Shown piece by piece: positions 54,452 to 63,449 of a DNA stretch of 64,000 nt. The stretch's first letter is position 1. Each line of letters begins with the position of its first letter. The stretch lies in NCBI GenBank assembly GCA_945883845.1, contig CAMCYI010000008.1:78305-142304 (forward strand). Direction: 5' to 3'. This DNA comes from Bacteriovorax stolpii. Its GTDB lineage: Bacteria > Bdellovibrionota > Bacteriovoracia > Bacteriovoracales > Bacteriovoracaceae. Below the pieces are notes generated by a model, which made no database searches, was not told the origin of the DNA, and saw nothing but the letters and a program-made list of their open reading frames with translations. Made by a program: the position numbers and the translations under genes.

Positions 54452-54712
54452 ATGAAGACAGTCATTATAGTTTCTAAATGCTTACGAGTCACGAAATTCA
54501 ACAAAACTGAAAACTGGTATGAGTTTCATTTCAAAGGCGTATGCGCGGGGGAATACTTGAAGAAATTACTGCTCAAAGGGCGGCTTGATTTTGGTATTAA
54601 AAAAAATGAAGAGTATCTCATGTATGTTGAGATGATTTATTTTGAGAACGGAGTCTTCACCGGAAGAATTCTCAAAGCGAAACCGTTGGCCGAGTGTTGG
54701 GATCGTTCTTAG
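54452..54712 (+). CDS. small cytoplasmic protein of unknown function
   Basis: An 86-residue protein from ATG 54452 (ATG 54422 would coincide with the predicted transcription start). Sequence alternates strands and basic residues: KCLRVTKFNKTENWYEFHFKG, AGEYLKKLLLKGRLDFGIKKNEEYLMYVEMIYF. It reads like a compact beta-barrel or OB-like domain, but I recognise no family. No signal peptide. Its stop overlaps the stop of the opposing gene by four bases. Ribosome site is weak (AGG one base before ATG), so the start is uncertain. Confidence 0.5.
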   Translation: MKTVIIVSKCLRVTKFNKTENWYEFHFKGVCAGEYLKKLLLKGRLDFGIKKNEEYLMYVEMIYFENGVFTGRILKAKPLAECWDRS

Positions 54713-55092
54713 TCGACGTTGATGGAGACGTGGTCACCAATCATGAACTGTGGAAGTTCGAAGATCGGAGTGTCTTCCTTGTCGTATTCTTCAACAGTCG
54801 CAATTGAAGCTTCATCAGATGAGTGCAGAACTTTGAGCTTTCCGACTTTAACTTTATAGTTCACGCGTTTCTTGCTGTCGTAAGGATTTTGTACTGAAAT
54901 AATTCTGAATACGTCGAGGACACTGTTCTTCTTCACACCCTGACCAGCACCCATGTTCACGTAATAGTTTTTTCTGATGACTTCATTCTCTACACCCATG
55001 GGTAGATCCTGAACCATGCTAAAAATTACGAAAGATCGTGCATATATCGATGTGCTCATAAGCAGAGTTGCTAGCAGGATAAAATGTTTCAT
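54709..55092 (-). CDS. small secreted protein, FlgT C-terminal-like
   Basis: A 127-residue protein from the ATG at 55092 with GAGG about ten bases upstream; the frame extends nine codons further. Signal peptide FILLATLLMSTSIYA. The mature part has NMGAGQGVKKNSVLDVFRI and KVGKLKVLHSSDEASIATVE, the pattern of a short beta-barrel seen at the C-terminus of FlgT and related envelope proteins. No membrane helix. No other flagellar gene is nearby, so a flagellar role is not implied. Confidence 0.62.
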   Translation of the reverse strand: MKHFILLATLLMSTSIYARSFVIFSMVQDLPMGVENEVIRKNYYVNMGAGQGVKKNSVLDVFRIISVQNPYDSKKRVNYKVKVGKLKVLHSSDEASIATVEEYDKEDTPIFELPQFMIGDHVSINVD

Positions 55093-55228
55093 GACTAAAG
55101 GCCTCGCAGGTAGTTCCATAAGTCTTATCGACAGGCAAAAAAGGAAATTGAGGGGAGTCTTTTGGCGGATAAAGAAGGTCGGTTATAAGAACCCGATGAG
55201 AGTGAATCTCACCGGGGTTGAGTCGAGA

Positions 55229-55681
55229 TTACTTACAGATAGTAACGGTGAAGTCACCTTTCACGGATGAAGGGAAGAAAGCCGCTGCCATAACGAGCGA
55301 ACCCGTAACTTCAGTATCAGTTACGGTCTTGATTTCCAATGTGCCTTTCTCAGCGAGGAAATAGCGCTGAAGACCTGTTGGTTTTCTCATATCGTGGAAG
55401 AATGCGAGACCTTTCTCAGGTGTGTTCATGTTTGAAACCTTCTGAACGCCGGCCATGTTCGGGAAACGGATCATCATGCTGAGTGGTGGAAGAGCTTCAG
55501 TATTGCTGCAAAGATCAGTGCGAGTCTGGTTAAAGAGACGAATCATAAGCATATCGCCTTCGATTTTCGCCATACCAGTAACAGTTTTGAATACAGTTTT
55601 ATTGATTTTGCCGGCAACAGGAACTGGAGCTGCAAAAGCTGTGAAAGAGAGAACGAGAGCAAAAATTGCTACGAATTTCAT
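55229..55681 (-). CDS. small secreted protein of unknown function
   Basis: A 150-residue protein with signal peptide (FVAIFALVLSFTAFA, cleavage after AFAA). The mature part is beta-rich (KIEGDMLMIRLFNQ, LSMMIRFPNM, TLEIKTVTDTEVTGSLVM) and has one Cys near the N-terminus (DLCSNT) and one at the end (TVTICK), possibly bridged. AGGGG lies six bases before the ATG and can pair with AACCCC (minus-strand 55708-55703) 12 bases upstream. It has its own upstream region with an 11-bp inverted repeat, so it may be a regulated single gene. Confidence 0.72.
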   Translation of the reverse strand: MKFVAIFALVLSFTAFAAPVPVAGKINKTVFKTVTGMAKIEGDMLMIRLFNQTRTDLCSNTEALPPLSMMIRFPNMAGVQKVSNMNTPEKGLAFFHDMRKPTGLQRYFLAEKGTLEIKTVTDTEVTGSLVMAAAFFPSSVKGDFTVTICK

Positions 55682-55708
55682 GAAAACCCCTTTGAATGTG
55701 ATGGGGTT

Positions 55709-55759
55709 ATCTGACTAAACCTGAGCGGAGCTGTAAAGTATTGTCAGTTTTAGTCAGAT
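55709..55759 (-). promoter_or_regulatory. 11-bp inverted repeat over a promoter-like element
   Basis: ATCTGACTAAA at 55709-55719 and its exact reverse complement TTTAGTCAGAT at 55749-55759, 29 bases apart. On the minus strand a TTTACA -35-like box (55732-55737) is 17 bp before TCAGAT (55709-55714), so the right arm coincides with the -10 position of the gene at 55681. No T-run follows, which argues against a terminator. This is the layout of an operator or of a long hairpin. Confidence 0.55.
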
Positions 55760-55779
55760 CTTTCTGTAGCAGCTCACGC

Positions 55780-57501
55780 TTAGTGCGGCTTCACTTTAAG
55801 ATATTTCAGACTGTTATAAATGATGTCTGAGTACCGGAAATTCTCGAGGTAATCATGATAGAGGATGTAGTTTCTTGAGTAGTACTGCATGGCCCATGGC
55901 AGGTCAGCGTTTACGATTTGCTCCATCTCTTTCATGATCTCAGTTTTCTCATAACCATCTTCCATCTCACGAAGTTTCTCGTAGAGGGCATCATACTTCG
56001 GGTTGGAATATTGAGAAGAGTTCGGTCCTGGAGGAAGATTGTTTGTCGTCAGGAGCTGGAGAACATTCTCTGCATCCGGATAATCGAGAACCCAGCCACC
56101 CTGCCAGAACTGAAGAGCACCCTTGCGGGACTTTTCAAGGAAAGCTGGAAACGTGTTGATACGAACTTCGACATTGATGCCGAGGTTTCTCAATTCCTGC
56201 TGAACGAATTCTCCCATCTGACGTTTGCGAGTATCAGTACCTCGCACATCAAAGACAACCGGAGGAAGTCCTTTACCATCAGGAAAACCAGCTTTCTTCA
56301 TGTACTCTTTCGCGATGGCGAGATCATACTTATATGGAAGTTCAGCTGACGGAGAGTAACCCGTAACTCCCGGAGGATAGATCGAGTTCGCTTTTTGAGC
56401 AACGTTGTAAGTGAAAAGCTCAATGTACTTATCGATGTTCACACCATACGCAATCGCCTTTCGGAGATTCACATTTTTTCCAAACAACGGGTCTTTCATG
56501 TTGAATGCAATCCACCAGTAGATCAGAGTAGGTGATGCCTGGAGAAGGATGTGGTCTTTAGAGATTTCTTCTTTGAGAGCTCCTGAGGGAGTCAGTGCAA
56601 CCTGATAGTGATCTTTCGTGAGATTGATCATGTCGATTTTTTTACTGAGGAAGTTTAACCAATCTGTCTGCGCTTCCTTGATAACAGTGAGTCTGATCTT
56701 GTCCATGAAGGGTAGTTTCTGGCCCGCATCGGCAAGAAGTTTATGTTCATTGGAGAAACGATCTCCATCAGAAGGATATGTGCTCGTTTTGTAATCAGGA
56801 TTTTTCTGGAGAATCACTTCCTGTGCAAGGTTCTGGCTAAGGATTGTGTAAGGGCCTGTGCCGACCGCATTCATCGCAAAATCGTTATTAAAGCCCTTGA
56901 TAGCTTCAGCCGGGACTGGTGATGTAAAAGGTAATGCCATGGCATAGAGAAGCTGTGGATAAGGACGAATGAGTTCGATCACCAGAGTGTGATCATCCTG
57001 TGCGTACACTCCTGGAATTGATTCAGAGAAGAAGAGCTTCATGTCAGATTGGACTTTATTTCTCCAGTCGTTGATACCCTTGATTTTTCCATCGAAGAGC
57101 CAGAAACCCTGCGATTTAGTTCCGAGGAACGCGAGTCGTTTGATCTGATCAACAATATCCTGCGCCTTCACCATGCGGTCTTTCGGGAGGTGAGGGTTTG
57201 CGTGATACTTAATATCTTTTTTAAGACGAAAGACGTACTTCAGGCGGTCGCGGGAAATATCCGGCATTCCTTCAGCGAGAAGAGGGCGGAGAGAATAAGG
57301 GCGCTTGAGATATTCAAATTCGTAGAGGCTTTCGTAAACGGCAAACACTGGTACGTAGCAGATCGTATCAAAACAGTTGGCAGGATCAAGAGTCGCAATC
57401 TCCTGCTGGAGGGAAATGGCGAGAGTGTTGTCTTTGCTTCTGTTTTTTGTGCAGGAACCAGTCAGGGCAAGAATAAAGATGAGTGAGAAAAAAAGTTTCA
57501 T
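55780..57501 (-). CDS. oligopeptide-binding lipoprotein (SBP family 5)
   Basis: A 573-residue extracellular solute-binding protein of family 5 (OppA/DppA/NikA class). The signal peptide ends in the lipobox LTGSC (Cys17), so it is a lipoprotein. It has IATLDPANCFDT, YEPLYE-like VYESLYEFE, GTGPYTILSQN (about 205-215) and the typical C-terminal lobe VRGTDTRKRQMGEFVQQEL. No permease or ATPase genes are adjacent, so its transporter is elsewhere. The ATG overlaps the alaS stop (ATGA), so it is translated behind alaS, an unusual pairing. Confidence 0.88.
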   Translation of the reverse strand: MKLFFSLIFILALTGSCTKNRSKDNTLAISLQQEIATLDPANCFDTICYVPVFAVYESLYEFEYLKRPYSLRPLLAEGMPDISRDRLKYVFRLKKDIKYHANPHLPKDRMVKAQDIVDQIKRLAFLGTKSQGFWLFDGKIKGINDWRNKVQSDMKLFFSESIPGVYAQDDHTLVIELIRPYPQLLYAMALPFTSPVPAEAIKGFNNDFAMNAVGTGPYTILSQNLAQEVILQKNPDYKTSTYPSDGDRFSNEHKLLADAGQKLPFMDKIRLTVIKEAQTDWLNFLSKKIDMINLTKDHYQVALTPSGALKEEISKDHILLQASPTLIYWWIAFNMKDPLFGKNVNLRKAIAYGVNIDKYIELFTYNVAQKANSIYPPGVTGYSPSAELPYKYDLAIAKEYMKKAGFPDGKGLPPVVFDVRGTDTRKRQMGEFVQQELRNLGINVEVRINTFPAFLEKSRKGALQFWQGGWVLDYPDAENVLQLLTTNNLPPGPNSSQYSNPKYDALYEKLREMEDGYEKTEIMKEMEQIVNADLPWAMQYYSRNYILYHDYLENFRYSDIIYNSLKYLKVKPH

Positions 57502-60110
57502 TTCAAGGCCCCTTCCACTGCTTTGATCAGATCATTAAGTTTTGCTGAGTCACCGGACCCCTGGGCATTGTCAGCTTTTCCACCGCCGCGGCCATTCACC
57601 ATGGGCATCACTGTCTTGAGAATGGCAGAGCAGTCAATGGATGTATTTGTACGGTTTGTTTTGAGAATGAAAGAAGCTTTATCGTTTTCAATACCGTAAA
57701 TAAACAGAACGCCTTTTGGAAATTTGTCGACGTAGATATCGGAGAGTTTTCTCATGTTGTTCTGATCAACACTTCCGAGTTTTGCGGTGGTGAGGGTGAG
57801 ACCATCTTTGATCGGAGTCTGGTTATTGAAAAGAGACTGAGATTCAAAGTTCTGAAGCTTATCATTGAGCGTATCAAGATCTTTTGATTTTGTTTTCAGG
57901 TCATCTCGAAGAGCCTGGACTTTTTCGAGAACTTTTTCTTCTTTAACTGAGAATGATTTCTCCACTTCGGAAAGAATTTTCGAGCGATGGAGAAGGTAAT
58001 CAATCGCATTGGTGCTTGTGATGGCCTCGATCCGGCGGACACCTGAAGCGAGTGCTGTCTCAACAATAATTTTAAAGAGACCTATCTCGCCGGTGTTGCT
58101 GACGTGTGTTCCTCCGCAAAGTTCACATGAGAAATTCCCCATCGTAAGAACGCGAACACGATCACCGTATTTTTCTCCAAAGAGCGCCATCGCACCTTTT
58201 TTTACGGCTTCGTCTTTTGTCATCTGTGCGGCAGTCACAGGATATGCACTTGCAACAGCTGAATTCACCATCTCTTCAACCTGAGAAAGTTCTTCTGGTT
58301 TCAGCGCTTCAGAGTGTGTGAAGTCGAAGCGCAGACGATCAGGACCAACGGATGAACCGGCCTGTTTCACGTGAGGGCCGAGAACTTTGATGAGGGCCGA
58401 CTGTAACAAGTGAGTTGCAGAGTGATTGCGTTTTGTGAGCTCACGTTCTTCATGATTAAGTTTAAGAGTATACGTTTCTCCTACAGTCAGTGCGTCAGCA
58501 TCAGATGAAAGATGAACGTGAAGACCATCCACCGGTTTCTGAGTATCTGTGATGGTAGCGAGCTTACCTTCTTTCGAATGGATCTCCCCTTTATCACCGA
58601 GCTGACCTCCGCCTTCACCATAGAAAGGAGTTTTATCGAAAACGAGGAAGAATTGACCCTCGAATTCTTCTTTCGCGATCAGTTTTGCATTCGCTGTGAC
58701 TTCTTCGTATCCGTTGAAAATTGTGTCGCCGAATTTTTCCTTGATACCGTAGAAAACTTTGAGGTTGTCTTCTTTCACAGTAAACTTGGAATTTTTCTTG
58801 GAGAGTTCTTTTTGTGCGGTCATCGACTTTTCGAAACCGGCAGAATCGAGTTCGAGATTTTTTTCACGAAGTATAACTTCTGTGAGATCGAGCGGGAATC
58901 CGAATGTGTCGTAGAGTTTGAAGGCGACTTCTCCGGGAAGTTTCTGGCCAGGCTTCAATTTACTAAGCTCCTCATTGATCAAAGCGAGACCAGTATCAAG
59001 AGTCTTTCTGAATTTCTCCTCTTCGAGTTTGAGAAGTTTTTCAGCAAGAGCGGCATTTGATCTATTGTCCGGATATTCTTCACCGAGAGATTCGAACACA
59101 CTTGGAACGAGCTTGTAGAAGCTCACTTCTTTCATTCCCATAAGGGATAAGTGGCGAACAGCACGGCGGATTATCCTGCGAAGAACGTAACCACGGCCAT
59201 CGTTAGATGGAATCACACCATCGGTGATGAGCATAGAGCTGGCACGAATGTGATCGGCTACAACACGGAAAGAAGATTTCTCATCTTCAGATTTCGTCGT
59301 GTAGTAATCCTTGCCGGTAAGTTTACCAATAGCTTTCATGCTCGGTTCAAATATATCTGTATCGTAGTTGTAGTATTTGCCCTGAAGAACGGCTGCTACA
59401 CGCTCAAGACCTGCACCTGTATCAACAGATGGTTTCGGTAATGGCTTGCGCTTGATATCAGCTCCGTCGCGGTATTTTTCAAACTGCATGAATACAAGAT
59501 TCCAAATTTCAACGTATCGACCTTCATCATCAATTTCCTGAAGACCCGCAGGCACGCCAGTAGATCTTTCCGGACCATGATCAAAGAAAATTTCAGTGCA
59601 GGGACCGCATGGGCCAGTGTCGCCCATTTCCCAGAAGTTTGATTTATCACCGAGCTTAAAGATGCGCTCCATCGGCACACCCATCTCTTTGTGCCAGATC
59701 ATCATCGCTTCATCATCGGAGTCGTGAACTGTGACGAGAAGTTTTTCTTTTGGAATTTTCAAATCAACAGTGAGGAGTTCCCATGCAAAACGAATCGCAT
59801 CTTTCTTGAAGTAATCACCAAAAGAAAAATTTCCGAGCATTTCAAAAAATGTATGGTGACGTGCCGTAAAGCCTACGTTTTCAAGATCGTTATGTTTACC
59901 ACCTGCCCGGACACATTTTTGGATCGTGACAGCACGACGGTTTGTCGGGTTTGCTTTTCCTGTGAAAAAATCCTTGAACTGATTCATTCCCGCGTTGGCG
60001 AAAAGAATTGTCGGATCATTGATCGGCGCAAGGCTTGATGACTTATGTTTATCGTGACCGTTACGGATGAAATAATTAGAAAAAGCATTACGAATTTCTT
60101 GGGCGCGCAT
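57498..60110 (-). CDS. alaS: alanyl-tRNA synthetase
   Basis: An 870-residue AlaRS with all domains. The class II core has FTARHHTFFEMLGNFSFGDYF (about 60-80) and the motif 3 region DTGAGLERV. The editing domain has the zinc motif HSATHLL and CELCGGTHVSNTGEIG, and the C-Ala domain ends GGGKADNAQGSG. Start has AGAGGA about five bases upstream. Normal length. It charges tRNA-Ala and removes Ser/Gly. No T-box or other leader element is visible in the 62 bases before the hairpin at 60173. Confidence 0.97.
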   Translation of the reverse strand: MRAQEIRNAFSNYFIRNGHDKHKSSSLAPINDPTILFANAGMNQFKDFFTGKANPTNRRAVTIQKCVRAGGKHNDLENVGFTARHHTFFEMLGNFSFGDYFKKDAIRFAWELLTVDLKIPKEKLLVTVHDSDDEAMMIWHKEMGVPMERIFKLGDKSNFWEMGDTGPCGPCTEIFFDHGPERSTGVPAGLQEIDDEGRYVEIWNLVFMQFEKYRDGADIKRKPLPKPSVDTGAGLERVAAVLQGKYYNYDTDIFEPSMKAIGKLTGKDYYTTKSEDEKSSFRVVADHIRASSMLITDGVIPSNDGRGYVLRRIIRRAVRHLSLMGMKEVSFYKLVPSVFESLGEEYPDNRSNAALAEKLLKLEEEKFRKTLDTGLALINEELSKLKPGQKLPGEVAFKLYDTFGFPLDLTEVILREKNLELDSAGFEKSMTAQKELSKKNSKFTVKEDNLKVFYGIKEKFGDTIFNGYEEVTANAKLIAKEEFEGQFFLVFDKTPFYGEGGGQLGDKGEIHSKEGKLATITDTQKPVDGLHVHLSSDADALTVGETYTLKLNHEERELTKRNHSATHLLQSALIKVLGPHVKQAGSSVGPDRLRFDFTHSEALKPEELSQVEEMVNSAVASAYPVTAAQMTKDEAVKKGAMALFGEKYGDRVRVLTMGNFSCELCGGTHVSNTGEIGLFKIIVETALASGVRRIEAITSTNAIDYLLHRSKILSEVEKSFSVKEEKVLEKVQALRDDLKTKSKDLDTLNDKLQNFESQSLFNNQTPIKDGLTLTTAKLGSVDQNNMRKLSDIYVDKFPKGVLFIYGIENDKASFILKTNRTNTSIDCSAILKTVMPMVNGRGGGKADNAQGSGDSAKLNDLIKAVEGALK

Positions 60111-60172
60111 GGTGTCCTCTGAGAGTTAAATTGGCCTCAAGAGGGTACCATAGCGAAGAATAAACTATCTAG

Positions 60173-60200
60173 CGAAACGAAGGGAAAACCCTTCGTTTCG
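60173..60200 (-). terminator. 12-bp hairpin after the secreted-protein operon
   Basis: A perfect 12-bp stem CGAAACGAAGGG / CCCTTCGTTTCG with a 4-base loop, 12 bases beyond the stop of the minus-strand gene ending at 60212. Only a loose T-rich stretch (AGATAGTTTATTCTT on the minus strand) follows, so termination may be partial and some read-through into alaS is possible. Confidence 0.6.
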
Positions 60201-60211
60201 TGGTGCAGAAT

Positions 60212-62011
60212 TTATTGAATAGGGAGGGCGAGGAGCTCAGTCGCAGCGTCAGTGGCCCTACGACAGCCGAAGTTATCCATGTATCTTACAATCCTGTCAG
60301 AATCCACTTTAATAGATTGCATATGTGTCACCTGATTCCGGAGGGATTTCATAGGCTCTCCACGGCGATCCACAGTTGCAAAACAAAGAGTCTGAACTTC
60401 AGGATAATCCAGCTGATTAATGACGTTATCAAAAGCTACGCAGTACTCTTTTCCGGCACGGGCGTGGATCAGGCCATCGTACCATGCAGTCCAGGTCATT
60501 CGAAGCTGGGTACAGACGTCAGTGAGAACGTTTTTGCTGACAACAATGTGCTCATGGTTGTTCTGGGTACGGAACCCCGACGTAAAGCCGTTTACGATAT
60601 CTCGTGTGAGGTCTTCCGGCTTCTGGATCCCGATGATGTTTGAAATTTTCTTGATTCTCTCTTCGACTTCTTCTTTGCGGATATCAAACTCGTCAGCATC
60701 TTCTTTCGAAGCGCGGTGTTTTTCTTTCAGCCAAGCTTCGGCCAGACCGTTCGCTTTGAAAAGCCGAAGGTGCTTGAAGCTCTTGAAGATCGCATTCTGG
60801 ACTTGCTCATGACTGCGTGTGATTTCAGATTTTTCAATGCTAAATCCAGGGCCTGTCAGTTCGCGGAAGAATTTCATCTTCGCTTCAAGAGACTTCACAA
60901 GAATTTCCTGCTTATCTTTTTCAGAAAGCCACGCGCGGTACCCTTTTAAGAGTGAATCTTCTTCAGCCACTTTCTTTAAAGCTGTCAGTCCAACTTCATT
61001 GAAAGCAACCATTTTGTTAAGCCATTTTATCCCGAGAGCTGAGCATTTTGTGTTGTCTGCCTGGATAGCAGCATTCAGATCCTGCTGGAAATATCTTTTT
61101 TCAAGATCAAGCTTAAAGCCTGCTTCTGAATTCTCTTCATAGTTACGCCATACTCTTTCAAGCATGGAACCATCCTGCTGGGTTTTGTCAGCTTCAGTCA
61201 CATACGCCACGAGATATGAACATCCTTCTGTTGCGTCAGATCTCATCTGATCACCCAGGGATTTAAGACGAAGTTGATCTTTTTCTGACAAAGTCAGTTC
61301 TCTTATCAGTGGATTACTTGGTTTCTGCATAGGGCTTTTTATCATGTCCTGAAACTTGATTTTTGCATCAGTCAATTCAAGTTCTACTCTCGGTGTCTGA
61401 TTAAGCTCAACTTCATCGAGAGAATTCTTAATCATGTTCAGATTATAAAACGCGCATGAATTTTTAATGAATGCATTACTCTGGTCAGGCTTCTTCATAT
61501 CGACATCTTTATTTCTGAAAAAAGAAATCACTGCTTTTGCAGCAGCTCCCCCGAGTGCTGAACCAAGAACCCACGGGCCGGCTTCAGCACCACCGTTGAG
61601 AGCGAGGAAAGGACTCAGTCCAGTCGCCACATCAACAAAGGCATCAGCATAATCGAGGAATCCTGCGAGTTCTTCGCCGCATTTCTGATTTCTGAAAACG
61701 GAGTTAATTGAATCAAGATGAGTGACCGCTTCAAGAGCGAGATTTTTAAGATCTGGTTTCTCTGCAGGAGTTGCTGGTATTTCTTCTGCATTCTTAATCT
61801 GGATTGCAATCTTCTTGATCTCAGCATTCGCCTGGTTGATCGTGTTTTGATACTGCTGACACTCCGGACTCATGATGATGGTTTTAGCGAGCTTCGAAGC
61901 AGCTGTGCGAAGATCTATGAGCTTCGCATTTGTCAGAGGACAAGATTGTTGTGACCAGGCCGAGCTGGTCACTCCGAGTATGAGTATGAAAGGCAGAATT
62001 TTATTTTTCAT
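60212..62011 (-). CDS. large secreted helical protein of unknown function
   Basis: A 599-residue protein with signal peptide (ILPFILILGVTSSAWS). The mature part is almost all helix with charged heptads (about 40-95 and 225-480), several Cys (CPLTN, CQQY, KCGEE, NSCAFY, GCSY) that may form disulfides, and a Gly/Ala-rich segment near 145-165 (GPWVLGSALGGAAAKAV) that could insert in or lie on a membrane. No family recognised. It starts four bases inside the gene at 62008 and both are behind a sigma-54 promoter. Confidence 0.72.
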   Translation of the reverse strand: MKNKILPFILILGVTSSAWSQQSCPLTNAKLIDLRTAASKLAKTIIMSPECQQYQNTINQANAEIKKIAIQIKNAEEIPATPAEKPDLKNLALEAVTHLDSINSVFRNQKCGEELAGFLDYADAFVDVATGLSPFLALNGGAEAGPWVLGSALGGAAAKAVISFFRNKDVDMKKPDQSNAFIKNSCAFYNLNMIKNSLDEVELNQTPRVELELTDAKIKFQDMIKSPMQKPSNPLIRELTLSEKDQLRLKSLGDQMRSDATEGCSYLVAYVTEADKTQQDGSMLERVWRNYEENSEAGFKLDLEKRYFQQDLNAAIQADNTKCSALGIKWLNKMVAFNEVGLTALKKVAEEDSLLKGYRAWLSEKDKQEILVKSLEAKMKFFRELTGPGFSIEKSEITRSHEQVQNAIFKSFKHLRLFKANGLAEAWLKEKHRASKEDADEFDIRKEEVEERIKKISNIIGIQKPEDLTRDIVNGFTSGFRTQNNHEHIVVSKNVLTDVCTQLRMTWTAWYDGLIHARAGKEYCVAFDNVINQLDYPEVQTLCFATVDRRGEPMKSLRNQVTHMQSIKVDSDRIVRYMDNFGCRRATDAATELLALPIQ

Positions 62012-62817
62012 TGTATGACCAGTTCAGTTTCCAGATTCACGCTTTGTGCCTGAAGAACTTCCTGAGTCGGAGCTTCAACTGATTCGACAGTTTCTGCAAC
62101 CTGAGGAACTTCAGATTGGTTACCGAATGAACCGACATCAACATTATGATTTTCGGCCAGTGTAGCTTCAGTTTGTTGTTGCTCTGGTGAAAGCTCACCG
62201 GCAAAACGAAGGCGAGTACCTTCGAGAGGGCCATTTGTGAGAGTGATCATATAAGTGTTTGCGTCCACCTGGTACATCATGGCGCTATACTTCGAATTTG
62301 CGTAATCATAATCAAAAACGTTTCCTGTGAGCTCCGAAAATGAAAGAGAAAAGCCTTCATCATTCGGGAGGGCGATGTTGAGGGAATCAATCACACCATT
62401 TGTCAGTGAAAGATTTCCAGAAAACATACTCGAAGGAACACCCTGTTTATATTTATTTGGATTCACAACTTCCACGAGGTTAAGTTTAAGGTCTTCCTGA
62501 ATCGCAGAAATTTTTTCTCCTTCAACTGGCGAGTTTTCAACTACAGGTAGGTCTTGTTGAACTGTACGCTGAAAGCGTGGAAGTCTTGGTGGAGTGATGA
62601 CGGATTTAGCGAAAGAGGGATTATTCAATTTATGCCAAACCACTGATGCAGTTGAGCGGCCTTGAACAACTGAGCCTGTCATTTCATCAAGTCGCTTTAG
62701 GAATTTCCCTTCCGCTACTTGAGAATGAGAGTTAATCACCACCGCATTATAGATGCCGGTAATGGCCACAAACCCAAGAATGGAGAGAGTCAGATTTTTC
62801 TTCGTTATCCGTTTCAT
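62008..62817 (-). CDS. membrane-anchored periplasmic protein of unknown function
   Basis: A 269-residue protein with a short basic N-terminus and one membrane helix (LTLSILGFVAITGIYNAVVI) that may act as an uncleaved signal anchor. The rest is periplasmic: a Pro-rich stretch (TPPRLPRF), a central beta domain (about 135-205, with MFSGNLSLTNGVIDSLNIAL) and an acidic, Gln/Val-rich tail (about 215-269). AGGGGA is six bases upstream. It is the first gene of a two-gene operon starting from the sigma-54 element at 62843-62857. Confidence 0.72.
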   Translation of the reverse strand: MKRITKKNLTLSILGFVAITGIYNAVVINSHSQVAEGKFLKRLDEMTGSVVQGRSTASVVWHKLNNPSFAKSVITPPRLPRFQRTVQQDLPVVENSPVEGEKISAIQEDLKLNLVEVVNPNKYKQGVPSSMFSGNLSLTNGVIDSLNIALPNDEGFSLSFSELTGNVFDYDYANSKYSAMMYQVDANTYMITLTNGPLEGTRLRFAGELSPEQQQTEATLAENHNVDVGSFGNQSEVPQVAETVESVEAPTQEVLQAQSVNLETELVIQ

Positions 62818-62842
62818 AGTAATCCCCTATGCCACTGATAAA

Positions 62843-62857
62843 GCAATGGGGGTGCCA
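62843..62857 (-). promoter_or_regulatory. sigma-54 (-24/-12) promoter
   Basis: On the minus strand TGGCAC (62852-62857), five bases CCCCA, then TTGC (62843-62846): a full match to TGGCAC-N5-TTGC, with the expected T on each side. Start would be near 62831, leaving a 13-14 base leader with AGGGGA before the ATG at 62817. Such promoters need an enhancer-binding activator; none is encoded in the window. Confidence 0.8.
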
Positions 62858-62952
62858 AAACGGGCTTCTTAAGTCGCTGGATTAACGGGGATTTTTCGAG
62901 GTCCAGTGTAGATAATACATCCGGTGTCTAAACTTTCGACACTTTTTCTGAA

Positions 62953-63441
62953 TCAAAAATCAGCTTCGAGGCTCGCTTGAAATGATTTTTCTATTACGGG
63001 CTTGATATCAGAAAAACTATGTCCTTTTGACATCAAAAAGCGAATCACTTTATCCCGCAATTTTTGTTTCCCTAAACGGTCTGTAGGAATAGATTTTCCA
63101 CGGAGCTTTTTCTGAACAAGTTTCTCGAGACTCTCGTCATCTGTGAATCCAAGTTCAGTCGCAATTTTCTCGAATTCATCGTCTTCGAATGTAAGCTTTT
63201 CCTGTGATCCTCGTTTGCGAATCTTATCCTCGGCTTCACCCTTGATCATCCATTTGCGGATAAAGAGCCTGCGATAAGCTTCTTCACGCAGGAGTCCTTT
63301 CTCTTTGAGTTTAACTAGAACTTCATCCACCTCGTGGGGCAGATTATCTTTCTTCGAGCGAAGCTTCTGCTTGAGCTTGTACTCAGAGTAGTCCTGACGG
63401 GCCAAGAGATGAATAGAGTAATTATAGATTCGTTGGTTCAT
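62953..63441 (-). CDS. recX: RecX regulator of RecA
   Basis: A 162-residue RecX that modulates RecA filaments. The start MNQRIYNYSIHLLARQDYSE matches the family; the open frame runs 34 codons further upstream but would cover the recA terminator. Three-helix repeats are visible: EYKLKQKLRSKK, then VDEVLVKLKEKGLLREEAY and VIRFLMSKGHSFSDI. GGAG and GAAG lie 8-14 bases before the ATG. It follows recA on the same strand with a 98-base gap containing recA's terminator and two palindromes. Confidence 0.88.
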   Translation of the reverse strand: MNQRIYNYSIHLLARQDYSEYKLKQKLRSKKDNLPHEVDEVLVKLKEKGLLREEAYRRLFIRKWMIKGEAEDKIRKRGSQEKLTFEDDEFEKIATELGFTDDESLEKLVQKKLRGKSIPTDRLGKQKLRDKVIRFLMSKGHSFSDIKPVIEKSFQASLEADF

Positions 63442-63449
63442 CGTATCTT

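Noticed and set aside
58512..59060. Plus-strand 182-codon frame inside alaS
   Set aside because: It lies antisense to a well-conserved synthetase domain and is Phe/Glu-rich low complexity, as expected for a shadow frame.
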